Shown: in pieces, positions 30,867 through 32,767 of the stretch
Position numbering within the stretch: the first letter of the stretch is position 1
Layout of the letters: each line of letters begins with the position of its first letter
Assembly: GCA_964493095.1 (NCBI GenBank)
Contig: CAZBNG010000017.1
Location: 1 to 32,767, forward strand
Source: CAYXSX01 sp964493095
GTDB lineage: Bacteria > Pseudomonadota > Alphaproteobacteria > Micavibrionales > Micavibrionaceae
Length of the DNA stretch: 32,767 bases
Reading direction: 5' to 3'
Position numbers and translations under genes: made by a program
Notes under the pieces: model-generated
The model's input: only the letters and a program-made list of their open reading frames with translations
Told to the model about the DNA's origin: nothing
Database searches by the model: none

Positions 30867-32767
<1,901 letters not shown>

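Overview
The window looks like an alphaproteobacterial chromosome. The evidence is the secE-nusG-rplK-rplA-rplJ-rplL-rpoB block, a glycine cleavage operon with a split P-protein (gcvPA/gcvPB), a perfect Crp-type operator next to a Crp/Fnr gene, and a parS-like site. Genus cannot be fixed from sequence alone; a Micavibrio-like or Rhodospirillales-like lineage is only a guess.

Region 1 (1-7315) is a copper/metal-handling island, all on the plus strand. It opens beside the C-terminal remnant of a large serine recombinase (minus strand). The genes are a small secreted protein, a CopA-type multicopper oxidase, a CopB-type outer-membrane protein, a four-repeat membrane protein (COG4705-like), a DUF2231-like membrane protein with a His/Met tail, a secreted YHS/TRASH-like Cys protein, a secreted protein that is about one quarter methionine, a DUF3147-like membrane protein and an ArsP-type permease. 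No P-type ATPase, RND pump or metal regulator lies inside the island.

Region 2 (7316-15740) is a signalling district. It has four single-domain response regulators, a SCO1-type copper chaperone, and a small membrane protein matching the Cu(I)/ethylene-binding domain of plant ethylene receptors. One base after that protein begins a CHASE-PAS-PAS histidine kinase. A REC-histidine kinase hybrid and a Crp/Fnr regulator with a textbook TGTGA-N6-TCACA operator upstream complete it. The ethylene-receptor-like domain uses copper in its known relatives and lies next to copper genes, so this is the most interesting part of the window.

Region 3 (15781-19127) holds a LysR regulator divergent from two tiny coupled ORFs, an azoreductase and a pirin. 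A strong terminator follows, then a YceI-family secreted protein.

Region 4 (19248-25735) is gcvT-gcvH-gcvPA-gcvPB with overlapping genes. It meets, with zero bases between stop codons, an opposing gene for a divergent pyruvate carboxylase/oxaloacetate decarboxylase-type carboxyltransferase that lacks a biotin domain.

Region 5 (25736-32767) holds the parS-like site, secE-nusG, two unknown genes with their own signals that separate nusG from rplK, then rplKA, rplJL and the first 633 codons of rpoB. Two copies of a palindromic repeat sit 25 and 26 bases upstream of the rplK and rplJ start codons. No tRNA, rRNA or CRISPR array was seen.
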